Positions 1-8,025 of a DNA stretch of 64,000 nucleotides are shown one piece after another. The position numbers were made by a program, and so were the translations under genes. Below the pieces are notes generated by a model. The model saw nothing but the letters and a program-made list of their open reading frames with translations, did not search any database and was not told the origin of the DNA. Origin of the DNA: an uncultured Sphingomonadaceae bacterium (GTDB lineage: Bacteria; Pseudomonadota; Alphaproteobacteria; Sphingomonadales; Sphingomonadaceae); the NCBI GenBank assembly GCA_947493955.1, contig CANLSQ010000001.1:1054001-1118000 (forward strand). The letters run 5' to 3'. Position 1 is the first letter of the stretch, and every line of letters begins with the position of its first letter.

Positions 1-1
1 C

Positions 2-577
2 AAGTCAGTTGATGACTGGAATCGGCGGGTCGATCCATTGTTTCAGGAGTTTCAGGATGTTGAGCCAGCTCCGTCTGTCTGGGATGGCATCGAAAGCCGA
101 CTGGATGGCGGCACCTTTGACGATACGGTTGTGCAGCTGAAACGTTGGCGAATGGGTGCGATTACCTCGGGCGCGCTGGCCGCCTGTCTCGCGCTTGCTT
201 TAATTGTTGGCCCGGGGCCCTTTGCGCCAACTTCCGAGTCCCAGTCTGTCGCGGTTGCGCAACTGACTGGCAACATTGAGGGGCTGGTGCTTGCCGTGTC
301 CTATGACCCCCAGACTGCCGAAATGCGGGTTGATGTTGACGGCATGCCCAAAACGGAAACCGAACCGGAACTGTGGATTGTAGGCCGCGACGGCGTACCC
401 CGCTCGCTGGGCCAAATCGGCCGCAACGGTATCAGCCAGATGACGGTTCCCAGCGATCACCGGAAGTTAATCAATGCCGCGGCAACATTGCAGCTTTCCA
501 TGGAACCACCCTCCGAAATACCCCATGCCAAACCTACCAGCGAACCGGTCGCTACCGGCAAGATAACAATTATCTGA
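2..577 (+). CDS. Anti-sigma factor, RskA (anti-sigma-K) type, 5' truncated by window edge
   Basis: The reading frame is open to the left edge, so the start lies outside the window; a TTG at position 38 is internal and not a convincing start. The visible part begins with an SVDDWNRRVDPL stretch and PAPSVWDGI, the Trp-rich cytoplasmic pattern that precedes the membrane segment in RskA-type anti-sigma factors. One hydrophobic helix follows (ITSGALAACLALALIVG), then an extracytoplasmic domain with the ELWIVGRDGVPRSLG pattern of the RskA C-terminal family. Such proteins hold an ECF sigma factor at the inner membrane; the sigma gene is expected just upstream, outside the window. A fasciclin gene follows directly, as in the mycobacterial SigK/RskA system. 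Family assignment is firm; the partner sigma factor is inferred. Confidence 0.82.
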   Translation, partial: KSVDDWNRRVDPLFQEFQDVEPAPSVWDGIESRLDGGTFDDTVVQLKRWRMGAITSGALAACLALALIVGPGPFAPTSESQSVAVAQLTGNIEGLVLAVSYDPQTAEMRVDVDGMPKTETEPELWIVGRDGVPRSLGQIGRNGISQMTVPSDHRKLINAAATLQLSMEPPSEIPHAKPTSEPVATGKITII

Positions 578-585
578 ATTTTTTT

Positions 586-611
586 GCATCCGTTGGAATA
601 GTCATTCCGTA
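586..611 (+). promoter_or_regulatory. Possible ECF sigma promoter for the fasciclin gene
   Basis: GCATCC (586-591) and CGTA (608-611) are separated by exactly 16 bases, a spacing usual for ECF -35/-10 pairs, in the gap between the anti-sigma gene and the fasciclin gene. From memory, the mycobacterial SigK -35 element is CCATCC-like, which this resembles. No second copy was located, so this is suggestive only. Confidence 0.3.
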
Positions 612-619
612 ACTCCTCG

Positions 620-639
620 CATATCCAGCTTCGGATATG
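620..639 (+). other. Perfect 7-bp hairpin in the fasciclin 5' leader
   Basis: CATATCC (620-626), a six-base loop and GGATATG (633-639) form a perfect inverted repeat, followed by AATTTTT and then the AGGAG ribosome-binding site of the fasciclin gene (647-651). It could be a weak terminator for the upstream operon, an mRNA-stabilising leader hairpin, or an operator. The run of T is short, so strong termination is unlikely. Confidence 0.3.
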
Positions 640-659
640 AATTTTTAGGAGTTACCCCC

Positions 660-1211
660 ATGAAGAATATTCGTTTTTCCAAAGTCGCTGTTGCGCTAGT
701 CGGTTCGCTGGCCTTGGTGAGTGGCGGCGGTGCTTACGCCAAGCATCATGCAGAAATGTCCTCACAAAACATAGTCGAGAAAGCCGCCAGTACAGATGAT
801 TTCTCCACTCTTGTGGCCGCAGTCACAGCAGCCGATCTCGCCGGCACCCTATCCAGCGATGGCCCTTTCACGGTTTTCGCACCGCTTAATTCTGCATTCG
901 CAAAGCTTCCAGCAGGAACGGTCGAAACACTGGTAAAGCCCGAGAATAAAGAAACACTAACCTCGATACTGACCTATCATGTCGTATCGGGCCGTTTCAA
1001 AGCCAAGGATGTCATGGGTCTGATCAAACAGGCACCCGATGGCGTTGCTTCTATTCCAACTGTCCAGGGTGGTGCTTTAAAGGCCTCCATGGGTAGTGAC
1101 GGTTCGCTGATGCTGACTGATGCCAAGGGCGGCACATCAAAGGTCGTGATGGCTGACGTCAACCAGTCCAATGGCGTCATTCACGCCATCGATACAGTTG
1201 TGATGCCTTAA
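660..1211 (+). CDS. Secreted fasciclin (FAS1) domain protein
   Basis: This is a 183-residue exported protein with one FAS1 domain, a fold used in adhesion and matrix proteins; its exact role here is unknown. A Sec signal peptide covers residues 1-27 with an AYA cleavage site. The mature part shows the FAS1 landmarks: DGPFTVFAPLNSAFAKLP, the LTYHVVSGRF block and the terminal NGVIHAIDTVVMP. The ATG is preceded by AGGAG at eight bases. The gene lies downstream of an RskA-like anti-sigma factor, so envelope-stress or ECF control is a reasonable inference by analogy with the SigK-controlled fasciclin proteins of mycobacteria. A strong terminator follows. Confidence 0.9.
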   Translation: MKNIRFSKVAVALVGSLALVSGGGAYAKHHAEMSSQNIVEKAASTDDFSTLVAAVTAADLAGTLSSDGPFTVFAPLNSAFAKLPAGTVETLVKPENKETLTSILTYHVVSGRFKAKDVMGLIKQAPDGVASIPTVQGGALKASMGSDGSLMLTDAKGGTSKVVMADVNQSNGVIHAIDTVVMP

Positions 1212-1239
1212 CCGACCGAATCCAAATGAATCCCTCCTA

Positions 1240-1271
1240 GCCTGCGGCGCGAACGCGCTGCAGGCTTTTTT
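1240..1271 (+). terminator. Rho-independent terminator after the fasciclin gene
   Basis: An 11-bp GC-rich stem (1240-1250 with 1255-1265, one G-T pair) closes a GAAC loop and is followed by six T (1266-1271). The T run ends on the last base of the convergent ligase gene, so the stem lies just past the ligase stop codon. On the minus strand it has no T tract, so it serves the plus strand. Confidence 0.85.
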
Positions 1272-2845
1272 CATGAAATCATCTTTTTCAGAGTTTCCAC
1301 GCGATCGGCTTCTTCAGCGGGCTTGTCGGTCCTGATGCGGGATATTCTTGGGAAACGCATAGCCAAACCCGACTTATGGCGTTTGCTTTCATGCACGGAA
1401 TCAAACGCGACTTCCAAAACCATTGTTTTTTCGACTTCGCGGACAGGACCAAAACGATTCAGTGTATGTTGCCTGACAAAACGGTCGAGCATTCTCAGCT
1501 CATCGTCCGTAAAACCTGAATAAGCTTTTCCGACAGGAAAAAGCTCCCCATCTTCCGTCCAGCAGCCAAACGTATAATCAGAGTAGAATGAGGATCTCTT
1601 TCCGGAGCCGCGCTGCGCGTACATCATAACGCAATCTGCCACCAACGGATCGCGCTTCCACTTATACCAAAGACCCGTTTTCCGGCCTGATATATAAGGA
1701 CTATCTTTCCTTTTGAGCATCACGCCTTCAATCGCTGCATCTCTTGCACAGTCCCTGATTTCGCTGAGATGATCAAAATCACGCGCGTCCAGTATCGTTG
1801 ATATGTCGAAGCGCTTGGTATTCAGTTTTGGCACGAATGTTTCGAGCGTGCTCCGGCGGTCAATCCAGCTCCGCTCTCGCAAGTCGTTTTCGCCATCAAA
1901 TAAAATATCATACAGCCTCACAAATGCCGGGTAGTCATTCTGCATCTTTGCCGATACTTTTTTGCGGCCCAATCTTTGCTGCAAGGCATTGAAACTTGCT
2001 GCCTCACCGCCCTGATATTCGCCTCGAACAAGGAGCTCGCCATCCAACACGCCAACAGCGGCAAAGGCTTTCGAAACATCGGGAAAAGACCGGGTGATGT
2101 CATCTCCTCCTCTACTAAACAATCGTGTTTCTTGTCCGGTGCCAACAATCTGAATACGGATACCGTCCCATTTCCACTCGGCCGCATAGTCAGCCAGATC
2201 AACCTTTCTGTCTTCTAGCGGATGGGCCAGCATGAATGGTCTGAAAAACGGGACGCCGGTCAGGTCTGGGCGATCAGCCTGGCCTTCTCCCCATGAGAAC
2301 AATTCTGAATATGGAGGCTCCAACGCATGCCACACCTCTTCAACATCTTCGACCGACATATCAAAGGCTTGCGCAAATGCTTTTTTTGCTAACCGTGCGG
2401 AAACGCCTACACGCATTCCCCCGGTTGCCAGCTTCAATAGTGCGTAACGTTCATTGGAACCCATCCGGTCCATGAAATTGGCCAGCAATATTGGTGCATC
2501 CGCGCGGGTGACCGACGCCAACTCGTCCACAATTTCACCTACAGTCGGTATCCCGACTACCGATTTATCAGTCTGCTCAGACCAGATAAGCGCCACTGTT
2601 TCTGCAGTGTCTCCAACAAAATCACGACTTAATCGAAATAGCGTTTCATCGACCCGTTCCATTGCCATATTGCGGACAGCAGAAGCTTTGACAGTCGGGA
2701 AGTCCAGCTCGCCGGTTAATGCTGCCAATACCCAGCCACGATCAGGGTCAGGTGCCTTTTTCAGATAAGCGCTAATCAAACCCAGCTTGTCGTTGCGAGA
2801 CCGCGTATAGATGAGCCGATCAAGGAGGTTTGAGAAATCCTGCAT
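1271..2845 (-). CDS. ATP-dependent DNA ligase (ligase-associated DNA repair type)
   Basis: A 524-residue ATP-dependent DNA ligase. The adenylation motif KWDG has its nucleotidyl-accepting lysine at about residue 225, after an alpha-helical N-terminal domain; later nucleotidyltransferase motifs are RLFSRGGDD, EGVMLKRKDSPY and LWYKWKRD, and an OB-fold domain ends the protein. It belongs to the bacterial family found with an MBL-fold exonuclease and often an Lhr-like helicase and a phosphoesterase. Here the exonuclease gene ends three bases upstream, so the two are co-transcribed. It is not the replicative NAD-dependent LigA; a role in DNA repair or end processing is inferred. The helicase and phosphoesterase partners are not in the window. 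Confidence 0.92.
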   Translation of the reverse strand: MQDFSNLLDRLIYTRSRNDKLGLISAYLKKAPDPDRGWVLAALTGELDFPTVKASAVRNMAMERVDETLFRLSRDFVGDTAETVALIWSEQTDKSVVGIPTVGEIVDELASVTRADAPILLANFMDRMGSNERYALLKLATGGMRVGVSARLAKKAFAQAFDMSVEDVEEVWHALEPPYSELFSWGEGQADRPDLTGVPFFRPFMLAHPLEDRKVDLADYAAEWKWDGIRIQIVGTGQETRLFSRGGDDITRSFPDVSKAFAAVGVLDGELLVRGEYQGGEAASFNALQQRLGRKKVSAKMQNDYPAFVRLYDILFDGENDLRERSWIDRRSTLETFVPKLNTKRFDISTILDARDFDHLSEIRDCARDAAIEGVMLKRKDSPYISGRKTGLWYKWKRDPLVADCVMMYAQRGSGKRSSFYSDYTFGCWTEDGELFPVGKAYSGFTDDELRMLDRFVRQHTLNRFGPVREVEKTMVLEVAFDSVHESKRHKSGLAMRFPRISRIRTDKPAEEADRVETLKKMIS

Positions 2846-2848
2846 GTG

Positions 2849-3853
2849 TCAGTCATCTTCCTCTTCGCGGCCCACGAGCTCCAATGCTTTTGCCTTGATC
2901 TGGTTCAGGGCACACCAATGGACCAGTGCATCTTCACGGCCATGTGTCACCCAAGTTTCCGTAGGAGATACATCTTTGATAGTCTGGGTCAGTTCATCCC
3001 AATCGGCATGATCTGACATGATGATGGGTAGCTCTACATTGCGTTGGCGGGCCCTTTGCCGGACGCGCATCCAACCGGACGCCATAGCAGTTACCGGATC
3101 CGGTAACCGGCGGCTCCAGCGGTCGTTAAGAGCAGAAGGCGGAGCGAGTATGATCTGTCCGCGCATGACTTCTTTTTCGGTCTCCATGACCGGTTGAATG
3201 TCTCCCAGATCGACGCCAAGCTCCCCATAAAGCTTACACATTTTTTCCAGGGCACCATGCAAATAGATTGTGTCATTATATCCCGCGGCTCTTAACTCCC
3301 CAATGACCCGTTGCGCCTTGCCCAGCGCATATGCGCCAACGAGTATGCAACGCTCAGGATGAGCTTTTTTTGCAGACAGTAATTTCTGGATTTCTACATC
3401 TGTGCTTGGATGCTTAAAAACAGGGAGTCCAAAGGTGGCTTCGGTAATGAAAATATCACAGGGTATTACCTCAAAAGGAGCGCAGGTCGGATCCGCTCGG
3501 CGTTTATAGTCTCCGGTCGCAACAACCCGCTCACCTTGATACTCCATCAATATTTGCGCGGACCCCAGAACATGCCCTGCAGAATGGTAACTTATCTTAA
3601 CGCCGCCCAGCTCGATTCCTTCGCCATAGGGAACTGGCTGGCCTTCGTTAGTCCCATAACGGAGATTCATGATTGCCAGAGTCTCTGGAGTAGCCCAAAC
3701 CTTTTCATGACCACCTCGCGCATGATCAGCATGTCCGTGCGTGACCAACGCACGTGAAACCGCGCGGGAAGGATCAATCCACGCATCTGCGGGTTTGACA
3801 TAGATGCCATGCGGGTGGGGTTCTATCCAATGGGATGATTTGACCATACCCAT
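2849..3853 (-). CDS. Ligase-associated DNA exonuclease (MBL fold, beta-CASP-like)
   Basis: A 334-residue metallo-beta-lactamase-fold protein carrying the metal-binding motif THGHADH (residues 38-44), further His/Asp positions such as SAGHVLGSAQ and TGDYK, and a late SDHADW motif. This matches the exonuclease family encoded beside bacterial ATP-dependent DNA ligases, related to SNM1/Pso2 and CPSF nucleases that trim DNA or RNA ends. It is the first gene of a two-gene unit, with the ligase following after a three-base gap, so end trimming followed by sealing is the likely partnership. The substrate cannot be read from the sequence. Confidence 0.9.
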   Translation of the reverse strand: MGMVKSSHWIEPHPHGIYVKPADAWIDPSRAVSRALVTHGHADHARGGHEKVWATPETLAIMNLRYGTNEGQPVPYGEGIELGGVKISYHSAGHVLGSAQILMEYQGERVVATGDYKRRADPTCAPFEVIPCDIFITEATFGLPVFKHPSTDVEIQKLLSAKKAHPERCILVGAYALGKAQRVIGELRAAGYNDTIYLHGALEKMCKLYGELGVDLGDIQPVMETEKEVMRGQIILAPPSALNDRWSRRLPDPVTAMASGWMRVRQRARQRNVELPIIMSDHADWDELTQTIKDVSPTETWVTHGREDALVHWCALNQIKAKALELVGREEEDD

Positions 3854-3893
3854 CTATAGCGCCAGAACTTCAAAAAGTTCCAGTGCAACGCAA

Positions 3894-5108
3894 TCAGGCT
3901 GCGAGTTGCAATTCCATTCTGCCCCAGATCTCAACCAGAGCCTTGGTAAGCTCGGCCATCATTTCTTCAGTGTGGACCGGGCCAGGCGTAAAGCGCAAGC
4001 GCTCCAAACCTCTTGGAACCGTTGGATAATTGATGGGTTGAACGTAAACACCATATTCAGCCAACAAGATGTCGCTGATCTTCTTGGCTTTGACTGGATC
4101 ACCCACCAACAGCGGGACTATGTGAGTGGTAGAGTCCATCACAGGTAGACCCGCGTCAGAGAACATGGTTTTCAGCAATTGCGCTGCCGCCTGCTGGCCA
4201 TCACGCTCTGCATTTGATTTTTTTAGATGCCGCACACTTGCTAAGGCGCCTGCAACAAGAACTGGAGACAGGCTGGTGGTAAAAATAAAACCCGGTGCGT
4301 ATGACCGGATTACATCGATAATCTTTTGATCGGCGGTAATGTAGCCACCCATCACACCTACTGCCTTGGCCAGCGTACCTTCGATAATTGTGATACGGTC
4401 TGCCGCTGCGTCCCGCTCTGAAATGCCGCCGCCATGGTTTCCGTACATGCCTACAGCATGGACTTCATCACAATAGGTAAGTGCATTATACTTGTCAGCC
4501 AGATCACAGATAGCATGTAATGGTGCTACATCACCATCCATGGAATAGATGCTTTCAAAGGCAATCAGCTTGGGAGCGTCTGGATCTTCCGCAGCCAACA
4601 GCTCTTCAAGATGCTCCAGATCATTGTGACGAAACACGCGTTTCTCACAGCCGCTATTCTTGATACCCGCAATCATCGATGCATGGTTCAATTCGTCGGA
4701 GAAAATAATACAACCTGGCAGAATTTTGGTCAGCGTCGACAGAGTGGCTTCGTTTGAAACATAACCGGATGTGAAGAGCAGCGCACCAGATTTTCCATGC
4801 AAATCAGCCAATTCACTTTCCAGCTGAACATGATAGTGCGTATTGCCACCGATATTGCGAGTGCCGCCTGAACCGGCGCCCACATCATGCAAAGCTTCTT
4901 CCATTGCAGAGATGACATCCGGGTGCTGACCCATAGCCAGATAGTCATTGGAACACCAGACAGTAACCGGCTTTGGGCCATTATGGTGCGCGAAGCAGCG
5001 CGCGTTGGGAAAGGTCCCTTTGTTTCGCAATATATCGATAAAAACACGATAGCGACCTTCACTATGAAGGCGATCAATCGCTTGAGAAAAAACCTTATCG
5101 TAGTTCAC
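3894..5108 (-). CDS. hemA: 5-aminolevulinate synthase
   Basis: This PLP enzyme condenses glycine with succinyl-CoA to 5-aminolevulinate, the first step of haem synthesis by the C4 route used by alphaproteobacteria. At 404 residues it has the family's usual length. Visible landmarks are [10 protein letters not shown] near the N terminus, [10 protein letters not shown], the [10 protein letters not shown] block and the PLP lysine K248 in EGTLAKAVG. Translation begins at a GTG with AGGAAAT upstream. It lies downstream of murI on the same strand, but a terminator-like hairpin between them suggests at least partial independence. Succinyl-CoA is also the product of the methylmalonyl-CoA mutase cluster elsewhere in the window. 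Confidence 0.96.
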   Translation of the reverse strand: MNYDKVFSQAIDRLHSEGRYRVFIDILRNKGTFPNARCFAHHNGPKPVTVWCSNDYLAMGQHPDVISAMEEALHDVGAGSGGTRNIGGNTHYHVQLESELADLHGKSGALLFTSGYVSNEATLSTLTKILPGCIIFSDELNHASMIAGIKNSGCEKRVFRHNDLEHLEELLAAEDPDAPKLIAFESIYSMDGDVAPLHAICDLADKYNALTYCDEVHAVGMYGNHGGGISERDAAADRITIIEGTLAKAVGVMGGYITADQKIIDVIRSYAPGFIFTTSLSPVLVAGALASVRHLKKSNAERDGQQAAAQLLKTMFSDAGLPVMDSTTHIVPLLVGDPVKAKKISDILLAEYGVYVQPINYPTVPRGLERLRFTPGPVHTEEMMAELTKALVEIWGRMELQLAA

Positions 5109-5151
5109 TTTACACCATTTCCTGTGTCATTTTTCTATCAAGCGATCCCTC

Positions 5152-5175
5152 AAAAAAGCCCAATAACGGCCTTTT
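5152..5175 (-). terminator. Terminator-like hairpin between murI and hemA
   Basis: Read on the minus strand, AAAAGGCC and GGCTTTTT pair (one G-T pair) around a seven-base loop and end in a T run, 43 bases past the murI stop and 44 bases before the hemA start. It probably ends most murI transcripts or attenuates read-through into hemA. Confidence 0.5.
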
Positions 5176-5217
5176 CAACGAATTTCCAGCGCGAACCATT
5201 CGCAATAAGCTATTTCG

Positions 5218-6030
5218 CTATAAGGCTTCCAGTTTTGTGAGCCCAAATTCATCCAAGCTATTTTGATAAGGCGGCAATTTCTCCAAATCACCAGTCGTCA
5301 CAAACACACCGTTTTCAGAGGTTTCTGGCCAACTGACGCCGCGACTAAGATATGCAATTCGTCTCGCAATTCCTTGTGAACCATCGATAAATTGAATGTC
5401 TCTTACAAAAGATTTTTGCAATTCCGTTTGCACCAATGGAAAGTGAGTACAGGCTAAAATGACCGTATCTATCTTTTCGCCATCCTGTTGTTCGGTCAAG
5501 CCCGCAACCGCGGCCTCAATAAGGGTGCTATCGGGTACCTCACCACGCAGTTTTGCTTCGGAAGCATGCACCAGATCAGAAGCGCCAAATCGTATCAATT
5601 TTTTGTCAGCTGCAAATTCTGAGGCCAAACGATCGACATAGGGCTGACGAATCGTAGCGCGCGTGCCGAGTAGGCCAATAACTCCGGTTTTCGTCATTTG
5701 GCTGGCCGGCTTTATCGCAGGGACCGTTCCCACGACCGGAATGTCGAGGACAGATCGAACCACATCAAGCGCGATGGTGGACGCAGTGTTGCATGCGATC
5801 GTGACCAATTGCGGTTTGTAGCGTTCAACAAGCCGGCCAAGCAAAAGAGGAATTCTCGTAGAAAGCTCGTCTTCAGATTTCATGCCATAAGGCATACCTG
5901 CATAGTCAGCCGCGTAGATAATGGGCGCTTTAGTCAACAATTTCTTTGTCTCACGAAGGACCGACAGTCCTCCTATGCCTGTATCGAAAAACAGAAGCGG
6001 GCCGGACATGTTTGCTTGATTGCCTGTCAT
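5218..6030 (-). CDS. murI: Glutamate racemase
   Basis: MurI interconverts L- and D-glutamate, supplying D-Glu for peptidoglycan. The N terminus has LLFFDTGIGGLSVLR, and the two catalytic cysteines sit in ACNTAST (about residue 80) and ACTHFPL (about residue 194). A longer reading from 6072 exists, but the ATG at 6030 has AAGGG eight to nine bases upstream while the outer start has none, and the shorter form (270 residues) fits the family better. The gene is oriented opposite to plsY, with which it shares an upstream region. Confidence 0.93.
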   Translation of the reverse strand: MTGNQANMSGPLLFFDTGIGGLSVLRETKKLLTKAPIIYAADYAGMPYGMKSEDELSTRIPLLLGRLVERYKPQLVTIACNTASTIALDVVRSVLDIPVVGTVPAIKPASQMTKTGVIGLLGTRATIRQPYVDRLASEFAADKKLIRFGASDLVHASEAKLRGEVPDSTLIEAAVAGLTEQQDGEKIDTVILACTHFPLVQTELQKSFVRDIQFIDGSQGIARRIAYLSRGVSWPETSENGVFVTTGDLEKLPPYQNSLDEFGLTKLEAL

Positions 6031-6178
6031 TATTCGGCCCTTAACTAAGGTAAACGCGTTCTTCAACCGCATCGATTGATCTTACAACTGGTTGATCTTA
6101 CCTGTTTTTACAACGCAAAACCCTTGCTCAAAGGCTTTCTTACAGATAGCCCTCGGAAATCAAAGGGGATTTGGTACG

Positions 6179-6772
6179 ATGCAATCCATGTGGATTGAAC
6201 CAATTTTGGCTGTTTTCTTCGGTTATATGCTGGGATCGATACCCTTTGGCCTGCTGTTAACACAGTTAACGGGCAGCGGAGATCTTCGGACGATTGGGTC
6301 AGGGAATATTGGTGCGACCAATGTTTTACGGACTGGTAACAAGGCGATTGCGGCGCTGACGCTGTTGCTGGATGTTGGCAAAGGGGCCGCGGCAGTGCTT
6401 GTTGCAGCGAGTTTTTCGGACGGATTGGGCGTATTGGCCGGAATGGGTGCTTTTTTGGGGCACCTCTACCCTGTCTGGCTGAAATTCAAAGGCGGCAAAG
6501 GCGTTGCGACCTTGCTGGGCATTGTTGCCGCATTAGACCCTATATTGGGTATAGTCTTTGCCGTTACATGGATCGCAGCCCTAGTAATTCTGCGCTATTC
6601 TTCCGTCAGTGGCATGCTGGCGTCCGTCTCAGTCCCTATAGCCGCTGTAATAACCGCCCATTATTCATGGACGCCGATGTTTATAGGTTTCGCATTACTT
6701 GTAATCTGGAAGCATCGCGCTAATGTCGAGCGACTATTGGCAGGCGAAGAACCCAAAGTCGGAGCCTCCTGA
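6179..6772 (+). CDS. plsY: Acyl-phosphate:glycerol-3-phosphate acyltransferase
   Basis: PlsY transfers an acyl group from acyl-phosphate to glycerol 3-phosphate at the inner membrane, the first step of phospholipid synthesis. The three conserved loops are all present: GSIPFG near the start, GSGNIGATNVLR, and GHLYPVWLKFKGGKGVAT. About five hydrophobic segments span the protein. The ATG at 6179 is preceded by AAAGGGGA, and gives 197 residues, the normal size; an upstream in-frame start at 6092 would add an unrelated 29-residue extension. dprA follows after 29 bases, so the two may be co-transcribed. Confidence 0.95.
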   Translation: MQSMWIEPILAVFFGYMLGSIPFGLLLTQLTGSGDLRTIGSGNIGATNVLRTGNKAIAALTLLLDVGKGAAAVLVAASFSDGLGVLAGMGAFLGHLYPVWLKFKGGKGVATLLGIVAALDPILGIVFAVTWIAALVILRYSSVSGMLASVSVPIAAVITAHYSWTPMFIGFALLVIWKHRANVERLLAGEEPKVGAS

Positions 6773-6801
6773 CTTCCCCTAACCGTTACACGGTATGTAA
6801 G

Positions 6802-7914
6802 ATGAATGACGATTTTGATCGGCTGCGGCTGATTCGATCCGCCAATATCGGCCCGGTCAGCTATATTCAGTTGATCCACCGCTATGGCTCCGCCGCGAAG
6901 GCGCTGGACATGATTCCCGAACTGGCAGCACGAGGCGGGGGCAGGGCGCCGCGCCTTGCTGATCGGGGGGCTGTCAAGCAGGAGATGGACAGGGTCCGAG
7001 ATCTCGGCGCGCGCTATATTTTTCTGGGCGACCCCGACTATCCCTTTCTGCTTGCGGAACTGAGCAACGCGCCACCCGCGCTGATTTACCGTGGTAACCT
7101 CTCCCAGCTCAACCATCCCGCCGTTGCAATCGTCGGCGCCCGCAATGCCTCTGCCGCCGCATGCCGCTTTGCCAGAGACCTTGCGAACGCACTTATGTCG
7201 GAAGGCATAACGGTGGTTTCCGGTCTAGCGAGGGGAATAGACACCGCGGCACACCAGGGGTCACTTGCCAAATCGGCTGTTGCGGTCATCGCCGGCGGGA
7301 TAGATGTTCATTATCCGCCCGAAAACGAAGGGCTGCAACAACAGATCGCGCGAGATGGCCTGCTGATTGCAGAACAACCGCCCGGCACCGAGCCCAAGGC
7401 AAGGCATTTTCCCTATCGCAACCGTATCATCGCCGGATTGACAAGAGGCACAGTGGTTGTTGAAGCCGCGCCCAAGTCCGGTTCCTTGATTACAGCGCGT
7501 CTAGCATCCGAGGAGGGACGCCATGTCATGGCAGTTCCCGGATCACCGCTTGATCCACGCTCCCGGGGTTGCAACGGCCTGATCCGGGAGGGTGCCATCC
7601 TTGTTCAGTCGGCGGAAGATGTTCTGGAGCTCATCAGCCATTTTGATGACCAGGCAGCAGGCGCAAACATGCCCTATGATCTGTTTGACAGTACAGGTGA
7701 TGGAGCGAAGTTCAGGGAAACACCGCTTGAAGAAATTGATGGCGCAGCACGGCAGGCTCTAGCCGATTTGCTGAGCATGACGCCGGTATCAGTGGATGAG
7801 CTGGTCCGGCAATCCGGCCTATCCGCTTCGTCGGTACAGATGATTTTGCTGGAGCTTGAGCTGGCAGGTCGATTGACCCGCCATGCTGGTGCCCGCGTAA
7901 GTTTGCCTAGTTGA
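6802..7914 (+). CDS. dprA: DNA-processing protein DprA
   Basis: DprA binds incoming single-stranded DNA and loads RecA during natural transformation. The 370-residue protein has an N-terminal helical SAM-like part, the Rossmann-like core with VAIVGARNAS, VVSGLARGIDTAAHQG, the ENEGLQQQIA block and VVVEAAPKSGSLITA, and a C-terminal winged-helix domain (SMTPVSVDELVRQSGLSAS). It follows plsY closely and precedes topA, an order common in alphaproteobacteria. Presence of dprA alone does not show natural competence, because it is widespread in bacteria that are not known to be transformable. Confidence 0.94.
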   Translation: MNDDFDRLRLIRSANIGPVSYIQLIHRYGSAAKALDMIPELAARGGGRAPRLADRGAVKQEMDRVRDLGARYIFLGDPDYPFLLAELSNAPPALIYRGNLSQLNHPAVAIVGARNASAAACRFARDLANALMSEGITVVSGLARGIDTAAHQGSLAKSAVAVIAGGIDVHYPPENEGLQQQIARDGLLIAEQPPGTEPKARHFPYRNRIIAGLTRGTVVVEAAPKSGSLITARLASEEGRHVMAVPGSPLDPRSRGCNGLIREGAILVQSAEDVLELISHFDDQAAGANMPYDLFDSTGDGAKFRETPLEEIDGAARQALADLLSMTPVSVDELVRQSGLSASSVQMILLELELAGRLTRHAGARVSLPS

Positions 7915-8025
7915 AATCCTTCAAAATTCGGCTAAATGGCATTTTCGTAGATCAAGGGCTTGACGAACGTCTAACCTGTGCAACAGCCTCGCGCGTATAC
8001 GTGAGACAAATGAAAATCGGAAAAT

